A stretch of DNA of 32,983 nt, taken from positions 1-32,983 of the forward strand of contig DLHW01000051.1 of NCBI GenBank assembly GCA_002483425.1, in the 5' to 3' direction. The stretch's first letter is position 1. Every line of letters starts with the position of its first letter. The translations under genes were made by a program, and so were the position numbers. The DNA comes from Methylococcaceae bacterium UBA7658 (GTDB taxonomy: Bacteria; Pseudomonadota; Gammaproteobacteria; Methylococcales; Methylomonadaceae). This document shows positions 1 to 10,000 of this stretch, one piece after another. The notes beneath the pieces were generated by a model, which searched no databases, was not told where the DNA came from, and saw only the letters and a list, made by a program, of their open reading frames with translations.

Positions 1-34
1 CAACAGAATGGTAAATTATTCTTAAGTGCAACGT

Positions 35-1381
35 TTACGGCGATATATCTTCTTTACGGAATTTGCGTAACTCGCGTTTTTCGAACGCTTGCAGCAAGAG
101 ATAGGTCGCCCAGCCAACAATCACTAAACCCGCGGTAAATAAACTGTAAGACATCGGCCAAGGTAAAGTTTTGGTCATCATGGAAAATTCCGACATGCCG
201 CCGATGCCTGCCAAAATATTCAGCGGCATAAAAACCACGCTAACTACGGTAAGCCGTTTCATTACTTTATTTTGGTTAATGTTGATAAAACCGACCGCCG
301 CATCCATTAAAAAATTAATCTTATCGAACAGAAAAGCCGTATGTCCGTCTATCGATTCGATATCGCGCAAAATTTGCTGAGCGTATTCGACCTGATCTTT
401 CGCAAGCGTTTTACTGCGCAGCAAGAACGACACCGCCCGCCGCGTATCCATTACATTGCGCCGGATACGTCCGTTCAAATCCTCTTCATTAGCAATGCCG
501 ATCAAGATCTTCGCGGCGGCTTCGTCGCTCATTTGTTTACTGAGCACCTCATTACCGACAACCTCTAAAGCAGCATAAACCTCTTCCAATGCATCCGCGG
601 TATATTCGGTATCGGCGGCATAGAGATCGAGTAGAATATCCTTGGCGTTGGCAACATAATCCGGCTGGCTGAGCGCCCGCATCCGTTGCAAACGGAACAC
701 CGGTAATTCTTCATTCCGGATAGAAAACAAAATATCCTGATACAGAATAAAGGCAACGGCGACGTTGCGGGACATATCTTCCTTATCCAATAAAAAATCC
801 GAATGCAAATGAATTTCGCCGTTCTCTTCCACATAGAAGCGCGCGCTAGATTCCAGATCGTTTAACCGGTCGGGATCGGGAAACTCTATGCCGTAAATAT
901 CGCCGACCCACAACCGGTCTTCGAAAGTCGGCGCAACCAAGTCGATCCAAACCGGTTTGGCCTCGGCTAAATCTTGCGCCGTTTGTATCGATATTTCGCG
1001 TAACCTGCCCTCGGTTAAATTGAATGCCTTGATCCGGTATTTTTCGTTTTTGTAGTCTTTTTTACCGAGAATTTGCAACACCGGAAGCGGCGCATACGAC
1101 AAGACCGCGCGCTTTAAATCGTCATGCAATTGCGCCCATATCAAGAGCTGATCTTCTTGGTCCGCTTGCTCCAGAATCTTTGCGATATCGGCAGGCGGTT
1201 GCTGATTAAGCACTTGCTGAAGCTGAGCAAGATTTTCTTTGCGGACAATGGCTTCCACCAAGTCATGATTCGGCATGTCTTGTTTGTGGATCAAGTCTTC
1301 TATAATCTTATGTTTTTGCAGTAGCTCAAGAAGGGCTTGAAGATTGTCCCGGTTTTGGTCGTTCTCAGGTTTAATGCTCAT
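35..1381 (-). CDS. corA: CorA-family divalent cation transporter, variant signature motif
   Basis: A 448-residue inner-membrane protein of the CorA Mg2+/Co2+ channel family. About 360 residues form the cytoplasmic domain and two transmembrane helices lie at the C-terminus (about 374-393 and 411-428), followed by a short basic tail (KRELRKFRK), which is the CorA layout. The first helix ends in GIGGMSEFSMM, so the usual GMN selectivity signature after TM1 reads Gly-Met-Ser at 395-397. The N-terminal part is longer than in Thermotoga CorA and includes a segment (about 20-95) resembling the MgtE N-terminal domain. The gene lies 112 bases downstream of the coiled-coil gene on the same strand, so it could be read from the exb operon or separately. 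No clear Shine-Dalgarno precedes the ATG. Family assignment is firm; the transported ion is not shown. Confidence 0.85.
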   Translation of the reverse strand: MSIKPENDQNRDNLQALLELLQKHKIIEDLIHKQDMPNHDLVEAIVRKENLAQLQQVLNQQPPADIAKILEQADQEDQLLIWAQLHDDLKRAVLSYAPLPVLQILGKKDYKNEKYRIKAFNLTEGRLREISIQTAQDLAEAKPVWIDLVAPTFEDRLWVGDIYGIEFPDPDRLNDLESSARFYVEENGEIHLHSDFLLDKEDMSRNVAVAFILYQDILFSIRNEELPVFRLQRMRALSQPDYVANAKDILLDLYAADTEYTADALEEVYAALEVVGNEVLSKQMSDEAAAKILIGIANEEDLNGRIRRNVMDTRRAVSFLLRSKTLAKDQVEYAQQILRDIESIDGHTAFLFDKINFLMDAAVGFININQNKVMKRLTVVSVVFMPLNILAGIGGMSEFSMMTKTLPWPMSYSLFTAGLVIVGWATYLLLQAFEKRELRKFRKEDISP

Positions 1382-1493
1382 AACAGAATAATAACATTTT
1401 GTTATGAGCTTGCACCGGATTACTTATCAGTCGAATCCATTGTTGAAGTTTTCCCGCCGGACGGATTGAAAAAAAATATTTGGCAGCGGCTGT

Positions 1494-2147
1494 TTACGGC
1501 TGCACAACATCCTTGGCTGTTTCCAGGTATTCTTCCCGGTTAATTTTATCTTCCACGTCCTGCAGCATTTTTTCAAACTTCACGGTATTGATTTGGAATA
1601 AAGGTTCCGAATCAGCGACGGCGTTCATCCAGCCTCTACTTTGGCATTTCTGGTAATTTGTAATGACTTCTTTAGAGACTCCTAGCATCTTTTGATTTTT
1701 CCCGGCGCAGACCTTCAATTCGGTTGCCGTGAGCTGCAGAGTATTGTTCAATTTTGCGTGTTCGGCAGTCAATTCCTTATTGGCTTGATTTAATGCGTTA
1801 TATTTGCCGATCACTTCCTGTAACTTGGCGGTCGTATTGTCCAGATGCGCGCGCAGTTCGTCAGTCATTTTTTGTTGAACGGCCTTTTCCTTACTGTGCC
1901 TGTCGGTTAACGCGGTTGCCGATTTTTTCTCTTCGCTTAACTGCTTCTTTAAATCTTCCAATTCGGTGTTTTTTTTAGCCGTTTCGGCTTTCAAGGCGTC
2001 GCGTTCCGACGTTATTTCCGTTACGGTAGTTTGCATTTTCCGCAACGCCCTAACACTCGCACTGTCCTTTTCTTTATTTGCTGCAACGCCTGCTTGAGCA
2101 AATCCAGTCATAACAATCAATATCACTATCCGTTTCATAACACTCAT
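1494..2147 (-). CDS. Exported coiled-coil protein, last gene of the exb-porin operon
   Basis: A 217-residue protein I do not recognise. It has a Sec signal peptide (MKRIVILIVMTGFAQAGVAA, counted from the internal Met4), then a long charged heptad-rich stretch (about 30-150) typical of a periplasmic coiled coil, then a short C-terminal domain with two cysteines (around CAGKN and YQKCQ). The ATG at 2147 directly abuts the TAG stop of the porin gene (2148-2150), so translation is probably coupled. Starting at Met4 (2138) would give a cleaner signal peptide. Its place in the operon suggests it works with the porin or the TonB complex, perhaps as a periplasmic spacer or scaffold; that is inference. 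Confidence 0.75.
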   Translation of the reverse strand: MSVMKRIVILIVMTGFAQAGVAANKEKDSASVRALRKMQTTVTEITSERDALKAETAKKNTELEDLKKQLSEEKKSATALTDRHSKEKAVQQKMTDELRAHLDNTTAKLQEVIGKYNALNQANKELTAEHAKLNNTLQLTATELKVCAGKNQKMLGVSKEVITNYQKCQSRGWMNAVADSEPLFQINTVKFEKMLQDVEDKINREEYLETAKDVVQP

Positions 2148-3872
2148 CTAAAACTTAGCATTGACGTCCAATTGCAAGGTATCGATTCCGTACTTAGGCC
2201 CGGTAATCACATCCGAACTTAACCAGCGCCCCGTAAACCACAAGTTTTTCATTAAGCCGTAGTTGCCGCCGATAACCCAGCCCTTAGCATTGGTTCCGCC
2301 TAAATGAAAATCGGAATCGGAGTAAGCGTCTAACACGGCGTCGCGGCCGACATATTTGTAGAGTGCAAACACATTCCATTGCCCGTAACGTTCGACCTTC
2401 GGCCAGCCGAAATCCATGCGAACTTGCCATGCGTCGGTTTCCTCTTCGACAATGCCCCCGGATTTGTCATTAACTACACTCAACCGGTTAATCTCGGTTT
2501 TATCGAAACCGAGATTTTTGGCGTAATCCGCAGCTACGATTAAATGATATGGCGCAAATTTCGCTAAATCGTAAGCGATATTAAAGTTGATGATATTGTA
2601 ATCGGAAGCCAGCCCGAACAAAGCCGGACCTGAATTAGTCGGATCGTTGCAGATCCCAATCAGGCTATTGCCAAATTGCATAAATTGAGGGAGGGATAAA
2701 TTATTAACGGCTTGATTAGTATTACACGTCGGCGGATTGTTGGTATTCGGTATGCCTTGGATATTTATATAATCGTAATAGGCTATACCGGCGCGTAAGG
2801 CGTCCTGATTTTGGAAACCCCAATCGAGGCCGAACTGACCGCCGAACAGCCATTTGTCGTGCGAACTCAACTCGCCTTCCTGTAACGGAAAAGCGCCTGC
2901 GGTCGCATAAACCTCCCTCGATTTATCGTGCTTATCCGGCTGTACTGTAGCGCTGCCCAAACTGTAACGTCCCGTCGCGGCAAAACCTTCAAACGACAAA
3001 TCGGTATCCCATACCAACTCGCTGCCGCCGGTAAATTCGCCACCACCGACATACCAAGGATTTGCAATCCGCCCCCCCGTTAACGTCAGCCATTTGAAGT
3101 TTTCGTCGTCTACGGCGTCATACTTCAAAAAAGCGCGATCCAGATTAAATTCGTATTGACTGCCGGTATTGCCCATCGTTTGATTGGTCGAGACCGGATC
3201 GGGCAAATTACCGCTCGCCAGCCGGACGCCTGCCGCCAGATTATCGGTAACTTTGGCGTCGATGCCTAACCGGACCCGCGCCCGGAACCGCTGCCGGTCT
3301 TCTTGAGTATTCAAAAACAGATTTTCCGGCCGGGTATTTTGAATACCGCCCGCCGCATTAATGGCTTGAAAATTCGGATAAGGATGCGTCTGTCCGCCGG
3401 TAGGCGCATTATCGCTCGCCATAAAATCGTTCTGATAGCGTAAACGCATATCGCCGGACAGCTTAAAGCGATTCACCCAATCGGGCAGTGCATCGGGTGT
3501 GCCCCACTTTTCGCTTTTCGCTTTTTGCATCACATCGGTGACGACTTCTTCTTTAAGTTCGCGGCGTACCTGTTGACGGAGTTCATCTTTTACAAATTCG
3601 GGCACGTAAGGCACCCTGACCTCATCAGCTTCCGGCTTAGCGTCTTTTGCCAGACCGGTTTTTTCAGCTTCTTGCTCGGCTTTGGCTTCCGCATCCGCTT
3701 TGGTAAGCATTTCGTTAGCCACTTTTTCAGTAATGACGCCCTGTTTAACCAATTGATCGATCAGATTAATAGTGGTGTTCCGTAATAAAATTAATTCTTC
3801 TTTTTCACTCGCTTGCGCAAGCGTTGCCGCGCCGCAAAATGCTAAGGCGGTAATCCAAATGTGCCGTTCCAT
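2148..3872 (-). CDS. Outer-membrane porin with N-terminal coiled coil
   Basis: A 574-residue protein with a signal peptide (cleavage after TLAQA), an N-terminal charged helical region (about 22-120, rich in Glu, Lys and Ala) and a beta-barrel from about 130 to the end. Barrel marks are alternating aromatic strands (FKLSGDMRLRYQND, RQRFRARVRLGIDAKV, WQVRMDFGWP, WNVFALYKYVG) and a C-terminal phenylalanine (LQLDVNAKF). This matches the 'putative porin' family often linked to ExbB/TonB genes. A good Shine-Dalgarno (AAGG, 7 bases before the ATG) supports the start. It sits 15 bases after the TonB-like gene in the exb operon, so it is a plausible partner or target of that TonB system. A role in phosphate or organophosphate passage is inferred from the Pho box of the operon, not from motifs. 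Confidence 0.82.
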   Translation of the reverse strand: MERHIWITALAFCGAATLAQASEKEELILLRNTTINLIDQLVKQGVITEKVANEMLTKADAEAKAEQEAEKTGLAKDAKPEADEVRVPYVPEFVKDELRQQVRRELKEEVVTDVMQKAKSEKWGTPDALPDWVNRFKLSGDMRLRYQNDFMASDNAPTGGQTHPYPNFQAINAAGGIQNTRPENLFLNTQEDRQRFRARVRLGIDAKVTDNLAAGVRLASGNLPDPVSTNQTMGNTGSQYEFNLDRAFLKYDAVDDENFKWLTLTGGRIANPWYVGGGEFTGGSELVWDTDLSFEGFAATGRYSLGSATVQPDKHDKSREVYATAGAFPLQEGELSSHDKWLFGGQFGLDWGFQNQDALRAGIAYYDYINIQGIPNTNNPPTCNTNQAVNNLSLPQFMQFGNSLIGICNDPTNSGPALFGLASDYNIINFNIAYDLAKFAPYHLIVAADYAKNLGFDKTEINRLSVVNDKSGGIVEEETDAWQVRMDFGWPKVERYGQWNVFALYKYVGRDAVLDAYSDSDFHLGGTNAKGWVIGGNYGLMKNLWFTGRWLSSDVITGPKYGIDTLQLDVNAKF

Positions 3873-3887
3873 AGTTGCCTTATTAAA

Positions 3888-4544
3888 TTAAGTTTTTGAA
3901 GTAATTTGAAATTTAACGGGTTGTTCCATACCGGGTGGTGGCGGCTGACCGACCTTGCCGTACCTGCCGATGATTTTTTTCAATAATTCATCGATGTCCG
4001 CGTCATTGCTGCTATTCGCCAATTCAAAACGCTGCACACTACCGTCGTTACCGACCCACAATTTGATGACGACGCTGTAGTCTTTTGCACGCAAATCTTC
4101 ATTCCCGGAAATCAAATCCTGAATATCGTTTTTAATTAAATTGCCGAACCAGGCGTAAGGATTGCCGCCCCCACCGCCGAATAAACCCTTACCGCCTTTC
4201 CTAGCGGCTAAACCGAAGCCGTCGGAACCCGCCGTCCCTTCGGCGTCAAGCCCTAAATCCCCGGCAGGCGGCGGTTCGTCCGCAACATCGGGAATTTCTT
4301 CCGGTTCCGGCGCGGCTTGATCTTCAATTTTTTGTTCAGGTTCGGGTTCCGGCGGCTTTTCGACTTTCGGGGGCGGTGGCGGCGGTGGCGGCGGTTTCAC
4401 CATCGTAATCGCTTGGATTTTCCGTTCTTTTTTCTGCGGTTTCTCGCGGTTTGCGAACGTTTGCACTAACCAAACAACCCCTACGATCAATACAATCAGG
4501 ACCACGCTACCGGTTAAATAGCTTGTTATTTTATGGTTCGACAT
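3888..4544 (-). CDS. TonB-like energy transducer
   Basis: A 218-residue protein with TonB architecture: a short cytoplasmic N-terminus, one membrane anchor (about 10-30), nine consecutive prolines (51-59), a Glu-Pro-rich spanner (62-95), a glycine-rich linker (GGKGLFGGGGG, 117-127) and a C-terminal domain (128-218) with TonB/TolA features (VGNDGSVQRFELANSSNDADIDELL and a PPPPGMEQPV stretch near the end). The gene lies between exbD (14-base gap) and the porin gene (15-base gap), so ExbB, ExbD and this protein should form one proton-motive-force-driven complex. The spanner is short compared with classical TonB. No TonB-dependent receptor is encoded in the window, so the outer-membrane partner may be the porin, TpsB or something elsewhere. 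Confidence 0.85.
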   Translation of the reverse strand: MSNHKITSYLTGSVVLIVLIVGVVWLVQTFANREKPQKKERKIQAITMVKPPPPPPPPPKVEKPPEPEPEQKIEDQAAPEPEEIPDVADEPPPAGDLGLDAEGTAGSDGFGLAARKGGKGLFGGGGGNPYAWFGNLIKNDIQDLISGNEDLRAKDYSVVIKLWVGNDGSVQRFELANSSNDADIDELLKKIIGRYGKVGQPPPPGMEQPVKFQITSKT

Positions 4545-4558
4545 AGGGGGTTAAAGCG

Positions 4559-4963
4559 TTATTTGACTAAATTCTGCGTAACCAAGCCGATTTGGGTGAT
4601 TTCAAGTTTGCCCAATAGCGCCAGCACATCGACAATTTTGACGTACTGGACCGCCGCATCCCCTTTAATGACGACCGGTAACGCCGGATTGACCGCTTTA
4701 TATTGCTGAAGAGTCGACTCCAATTGCTCCATCGAAACAGGAAACGTATCCAAATAAACGGTCCCATCCGCAGTAATGGTAATCGCCTTGGTTTGCGGTT
4801 TAGCGAGACTGGGCGCATCGCTGGCTTTCGGTAGATTGACCGTAATTCCTTGCACGGAAACGGTCGCCATCAATATAAAAACGATCAGCAGCACATAGGC
4901 CAGATCAAGCATCGGTGTGACGTTGATTTCGTCGTAAGGCGCGTTATCTTCTTGAATTTTCAT
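4559..4963 (-). CDS. exbD: Biopolymer transport protein ExbD
   Basis: A 134-residue ExbD/TolR protein. A cytoplasmic N-terminus (EINVTPMLD) leads into one membrane helix (about 18-38) with the conserved membrane aspartate at residue 20 (TPMLDLAYVLLIVFIL), the proton-pathway residue of the family. The remaining ~95 residues form the periplasmic domain, with the usual ITITADGTVYLD and LPVVIKGDAAVQY segments. Length is normal for ExbD. It follows exbB by 34 bases and precedes the TonB-like gene by 14, so it belongs to the same transcript starting at the Pho-box promoter near 6871-6899. Confidence 0.93.
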   Translation of the reverse strand: MKIQEDNAPYDEINVTPMLDLAYVLLIVFILMATVSVQGITVNLPKASDAPSLAKPQTKAITITADGTVYLDTFPVSMEQLESTLQQYKAVNPALPVVIKGDAAVQYVKIVDVLALLGKLEITQIGLVTQNLVK

Positions 4964-4997
4964 AGCTGAAGTAATTTAAATCCGGACTAACTAGCAA

Positions 4998-6821
4998 TTA
5001 GGTGTGTTCTTCCGCCAATTTAGCAACGAACTCGTCGACAAAAACTTGCATATCGGCGCTCACCACCTTAATTTTACTGCCCAGATAGTTATAACCGAAT
5101 AAGGCTGGAATCGCGACAAACAGACCGGCCACGGTCGCGACCAACGCAGCGGCAATACCGGGCGCAATCGCGTTGACATTGATTTCGCCGCTGGCGGCAA
5201 TCGAAGCAAAAGTAATCATTACCCCGACAACCGTGCCCAATAACCCTAAAAAAGGCCCTCCCGCAATCGCAATAGTCAATAGCACCATTAACGAATTCAG
5301 TTTTTGCAATTCTCTGACCACAACCACATGCATGGACGCTTTGACAGCTTCCATGGACGACCCGGATAACGTTTGCGGAGCGACCACTTCCGCCCCCACG
5401 GCTTTAACGAAGCGTTTCTCCATTTCTTCAACGCCGACATGATAAATACGGTACAGCGATGACGCCTTAAACGCATTTTGACCTTTCGCTAAAGAAAACA
5501 ATGCGGGACTGTCGCTAAGTTGCAGGTTACCGGCCGACTCTTGGCTATGTTCCAAATCGGTAAGATGCCCGGCGTCCAATTGACGAAACGCCTGTTCGAA
5601 TTGTCGATTTTGACTGTGAATACGACTCACGACAATCCCTTTCCAGAGCATAACAACCCAACTGATTAAACTCATCACTACTAAAATACCGATAATAACC
5701 CAGCCGTCGACAGTCACATTATCTAACGTCGAAAGTAAGTACGACTCATCGCCCCCACTATCTTCATCGGCCGTCATTTCATCGCCGTACGTTAGCAACG
5801 AACCGCCCGCGCCTTGCATCATGAAGTCGTATTTGACCGCGTTAGCATCGCGGGCAACCTTAAAGATCGAAAGCTGATCCAGAGCGCCGGTGAAACCTCT
5901 GGCTCCGCTGAGATCGGCGCCTATAGCCATATCGCCGGTCAAATCGGCGATTTTTACCGGAAATTGACCGGCGGCATTGCCATCCAATAAAAGAGAAACA
6001 CCGTCGGCATTAACCGATACGCCGAGTTGATGCCATGCGCTGGGCGTTATTGCCGCCGTACCGGCAAATTCATGCTTAACAGCGCTGCCGTCGATGACTT
6101 CCAGAATAGGTGTTTGTTCTTTCACCGCCAACGTTAATTGACTAGCCGAACCGCCGCGTTGCCACAAAACCGAGTTGCTTTGGTTTTGCTCCAGCTTTAC
6201 CCAAAGGGATACCGACCAACCAGTGACCGGCTGCATTGCCAAGGACGGTTTTTCAGGGACGCGGATATATTGACTACCCTGAAAGGTGGCGGCGCCCCCG
6301 ATTAAACCGCCGTCGTTAATCGAAGCCGTTGTTTGGGATGGGTGATTGGCGTTTGCGGTGTTATCTTTAACGTCTTTGTTTTCAAAAGAATAATTAAGCA
6401 CTTCGTTTAAGTTAAAAACACCCGCTCTATCCTGACCGTCGACCGCTTCTGGGTTGTTAAAGTACAGCCATACGGACGGTTCCGGTGCGGAAACCACTTC
6501 TTTGGGCAACTTAACCCAAATTAAGGCCATTTCATTGGCGATATCGGCCTTTTCAATAAAAAACTTTAACGGCGTCGTGTCGTCCCCGGCAATAATGCGA
6601 ATATCCTTGCCCCCTGCCGCCAATTCGGGAAAGAATAAAAAGTTGCCGCTGTGTAACCGGACTAATGCTAATCCGTCTTCGGACGCCACCAGGCCGTCTT
6701 GTTTGACCTTTTGCACATCCAAACTTATTTCTTTTCTATAGCCCCAATCGTCGTTCCACCAGGCTAACGCAACCAACGGTTGCAGCATTAAGACCACGAA
6801 TAAAATACTAAGACGTTTCAT
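4998..6821 (-). CDS. exbB: ExbB/TolQ proton channel fused to periplasmic DUF2341 and LamG-like domains
   Basis: A 607-residue fusion. After a signal peptide (residues 1-20) comes a DUF2341-type segment (WWNDDWGYRKEISLD, about 21-130), then a concanavalin/LamG-like sandwich (about 143-330), then a membrane helix (about 372-394), a cytoplasmic region and an ExbB/MotA/TolQ domain at the C-terminus with the signatures GGPFLGLLGTVVGVMITF (521-538) and IAPGIAAALVATVAGLFVAIPA (552-573). Canonical ExbB (~240 residues) has its N-terminus in the periplasm, so topology puts the LamG part in the periplasm. This is the first gene of the operon exbB-exbD-tonB-porin-coiled coil. An AAGG stands just before the ATG and a three-unit Pho box lies about 50-80 bases upstream. 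DUF2341-ExbB fusions are a known arrangement; the ligand of the LamG part is unknown. Confidence 0.9.
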   Translation of the reverse strand: MKRLSILFVVLMLQPLVALAWWNDDWGYRKEISLDVQKVKQDGLVASEDGLALVRLHSGNFLFFPELAAGGKDIRIIAGDDTTPLKFFIEKADIANEMALIWVKLPKEVVSAPEPSVWLYFNNPEAVDGQDRAGVFNLNEVLNYSFENKDVKDNTANANHPSQTTASINDGGLIGGAATFQGSQYIRVPEKPSLAMQPVTGWSVSLWVKLEQNQSNSVLWQRGGSASQLTLAVKEQTPILEVIDGSAVKHEFAGTAAITPSAWHQLGVSVNADGVSLLLDGNAAGQFPVKIADLTGDMAIGADLSGARGFTGALDQLSIFKVARDANAVKYDFMMQGAGGSLLTYGDEMTADEDSGGDESYLLSTLDNVTVDGWVIIGILVVMSLISWVVMLWKGIVVSRIHSQNRQFEQAFRQLDAGHLTDLEHSQESAGNLQLSDSPALFSLAKGQNAFKASSLYRIYHVGVEEMEKRFVKAVGAEVVAPQTLSGSSMEAVKASMHVVVVRELQKLNSLMVLLTIAIAGGPFLGLLGTVVGVMITFASIAASGEINVNAIAPGIAAALVATVAGLFVAIPALFGYNYLGSKIKVVSADMQVFVDEFVAKLAEEHT

Positions 6822-6870
6822 AACCTTATCTCATAGCTTTATCTATCGTCCTTTAGTATTTCAAATCAAC

Positions 6871-6899
6871 ATTACAGGATTATGACTTTATTGTTACAG
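6871..6899 (-). promoter_or_regulatory. Candidate Pho box of the exbB operon (three units)
   Basis: Read on the minus strand: CTGTAAC (6893-6899), AAGTCAT (6882-6888) and CTGTAAT (6871-6877), each starting exactly 11 bases apart. Two units match the PhoB consensus CTGT(A/C)A(C/T) fully. An AT-rich candidate -10 (AATACT, 6855-6860) lies 10 bases downstream, the usual geometry when a Pho box replaces the -35. The ATG of exbB is at 6821. Confidence 0.75.
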
Positions 6900-6968
6900 C
6901 ATCGAAGTTTTGAACTTTACAAAGCTTATTAACAAACTCGACAATGCAATCGATTCCCATAGAATGGA

Positions 6969-6994
6969 AAGCCGGTCAAGCGTATTACCGGTTT
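6969..6994 (-). terminator. Candidate terminator after tpsA
   Basis: Arms AAACCGGT and ACCGGCTT (8 pairs with one G-U, loop 10 bases, minus-strand reading) lie about 30 bases after the tpsA stop and are followed by a short T run. The stem is moderate and the T tract weak, but its place between the tpsA stop and the exbB Pho box fits a boundary between two transcripts. Confidence 0.4.
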
Positions 6995-7024
6995 AATAAC
7001 AAGCTGAAGGTAGCAATCATTGTC

Positions 7025-10000
7025 TTACGCGCCAAAGCCCAGCAACTTAACCACAATCGATCTCAGTCTTTTTTGTTTTTTAGCCTTATCTTCCCCCCTA
7101 TTACTCATATCGGTGGACGCTTGCGCCATTTGATTTACGCTTGCCGTTAAGTTGCTGGCGCCGGTCAATCCGGCCGCTAAGCTGACGGTGGACGCGGCAG
7201 GCACACCGGTGCCGACGCCGCCGACTTGAATGTTATTGGCGCCCAATACTGCTGTTGCGGAAATTGTGACATTGTTACCGCCGATACCTGCTTCGCCGGC
7301 ATTGACGACTCCGCCGGGTGCAAATAAGGCGACGTTACCGGCCTCTTCATTGGCGTCGAGCGGCGCGGCGGTGCGGATTCCGCTGCCTGAGACGATTGCC
7401 GGAAATTCAACGACTAAGTTTCCTTCGCTATCGAAATCGATAACAGGCGGCGGCGCGGCAATAGCCGATTTTGCGCCGCGGCCAGCATCGATATTGCCTT
7501 CCGACGACCAAATCATGATATCTCCGCCTCCCAAGGCGAATACGCGCGATTGGTTAACGATAAAATGATCGTGCAGAAACGCATTGATACTGCCTTTGCC
7601 TTGGACAACGATGCCTAACTCCGAGGCTTCTTTCGCCAAATCGTTGGCAACGACCGCAAGGCCGGCGTTGATATTTCCGCCCGGCGCCAGTAAATTGATG
7701 TCGCCGTCTTTCAAGGTTTGCAATTTGCTGAAAAACAGATTCACGTCACCTTTCCATTGATTATCCGGATAGAGCGCTTCAATCGCGGCGAAACCTCGTT
7801 CGTTGCCTAGCGTAGGATCCGCAGCCGAAGCCGATCCTGTCGCGTTTAATTCGCCGAACAGAATCTGATTAGCCAAGTTATTCAATTTCGGCTGAATGGG
7901 GAGGTACTTATCCGATTTATAGTCAGCTGAATAAATGTTTAATGCATCACTCTCACTAAGTTCTGGATTATTCACCGACACCCGGACAAAGCGAATAATC
8001 TCTTGCTTGATGCCCTGTATTAATTGGCTGTACTTGTTGCTTTTTAGGGCGTCGAATTTAGGTTGCAAGCCAGCGTACACGGAAGGATTCAGCTTGGTAA
8101 ATTCTTCAAACGCCGTTTTAACCGTTAGTTCTTCGTTGCCTGTGCGTTGACGCATGAACTCTGTGACAAGTTCTTGGTACTTTGTAAAATTTTCAGCATA
8201 TTTCAGAATATCACCGGTCAAATTTTGCAATCCTAGAAAGTTAGGTTCGTCCCCGTTCAAACCAGCCAATAACGTGATATTGGCGCCTGCACCGGAGAGA
8301 TTAGTATTCAATGTATTTCCGACTGTGGATAAACCGTCCGAAGTGCCGAAATCAATATTACGGCCCGACTTAATCAAGACATTGCCTTCGCCAGCAATTT
8401 CGATGCGATTGGTATTCAACTTCAAGGTGCCGAAATCCGGATCGCGTTCGGTTTGATTAATAATATCCCTTCCGGCCGCCACTATACTGGCGTCATCTTT
8501 ACTGTTATGTTGAATTTGCAAAAACAGATTACTGATATCTTGTCCGCTCTCAATAATCGCTTTTTTAGGCAGATTAAATTTCAGGTTGGATATATCGCCT
8601 TCTTTCGTAACAATTCTGACGGATTCGGTATCCTCCAAATGAACCGGCTGTTGGGCATGAACCGAATTATTGTTGGTAAAGGGCCTGAGCGCCGCTACGA
8701 TGTTATTATCGTCGCTGGTTAAAGCGACCGCATCGGACGGGGTCAAGTAATCCGGCAACAATTTCGGATCGTAATCCGACATGGCGAGACGTTGCAGCCC
8801 GATTTCATCGCCCGCGATACTGCCTTTAGCAAAAATATTAAGCTGTCCTTTAGGCGAAGGAAAAAGAATGTGATCGGTTTGTTCGCCGTCAATCAGCACA
8901 TCGCCGCCGAACGCGATTGTTTCTAAAGATCCGGGCAAAATGGTCGCAAGGCTTTTTTGGCCGTCTGAAAAATTAACATTGGTACTTAAAATTACGCTCG
9001 GATCTGCGCCGATATGCACGTCGCCCGATAAGGCAGTTAAAGTCAACCCGCTCTCTGAGCCGTAACTGAAAAAGTTGGTGTCGCCCATATTCGTCACCGG
9101 ATTATTGGTTCCCAGCAGCATGGGATCCGTTACCGCAGCAATCGTTAAGCCGTCATTGCTGTGCAAGGCAAACCGGCTATCGCCCATTAGCAATTGCGGC
9201 CCTGTCGTCAAGCCTCTCAAGGTCGTATCAAAGTCAACCGGATCGGTAGTGCCGGTAATACTGCCGCCGGCATTCAGTTCGCCGTTGCCGCGGCCGACAA
9301 AATAAACGCCGCCTGCGATATTATCACCGGCATTGACAGTTAACCGCCCGCCGCCGTTGACTTCGACGACATTCGTTTCCGGCAAGGAAAACTCATCGGC
9401 GGGATTGGTTAATTTCCCTATTTGTTTACCCGTGGTGGGTAACATAGCGGTTAAATTATTAATATTGCGTCCGGCCTTGATATCAACGCTGCCGCCGCCA
9501 AAAGCGCCGATATTATTATTAAACTTAACAAAATCGACTGCCCAAGCCGTGGCTTGCCGGTCTGTGTCGTGATTTTGCCAATTGTTCCCCTGCCTGACCA
9601 GCCACTTATCAATGAACGGATCCTGACTTAATGCGCCTTGAATATCCCGGCCGGCATTCAATGCTAAATCGCCGCCGTTGTTTGCGTAGTCGCCATAGAA
9701 AATAAAGTCTACGTATAAATCCCCGAAAGTGCCGTATCGATTACCGGCTTCAGCTTGACCGGCGTTATAAACGGCGGTGTGGTCTTGAAACACGATATCT
9801 CCGCTCGCCGAGAGTTCGATATCGCCGGTGCCAGTGCGGATTACAGTATCGTGCTGATTGAATGGATCCGGGAAATCGGGGAAAGCGTCCGGATTCGTAG
9901 CGACAGTGAGATTTTTTAAGGCTTCACCCGCCGTATTGGTTTTAGCGCTGCTTGTATCGGCGCCGGCGGCAAGTTGATAAGACCAGGACTCATCCGTTTG

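Noticed and set aside
1379..1406. Inverted repeat CATAACA/TGTTATG over the corA start.
   Set aside because: Short arms in AT-rich sequence with a long spacer; likely chance, and not a Pho box.
7025..7560. TpsA read as a contact-dependent inhibition toxin (CdiA).
   Set aside because: The C-terminus has no VENN motif or toxin domain that I can see, and no small immunity gene follows.
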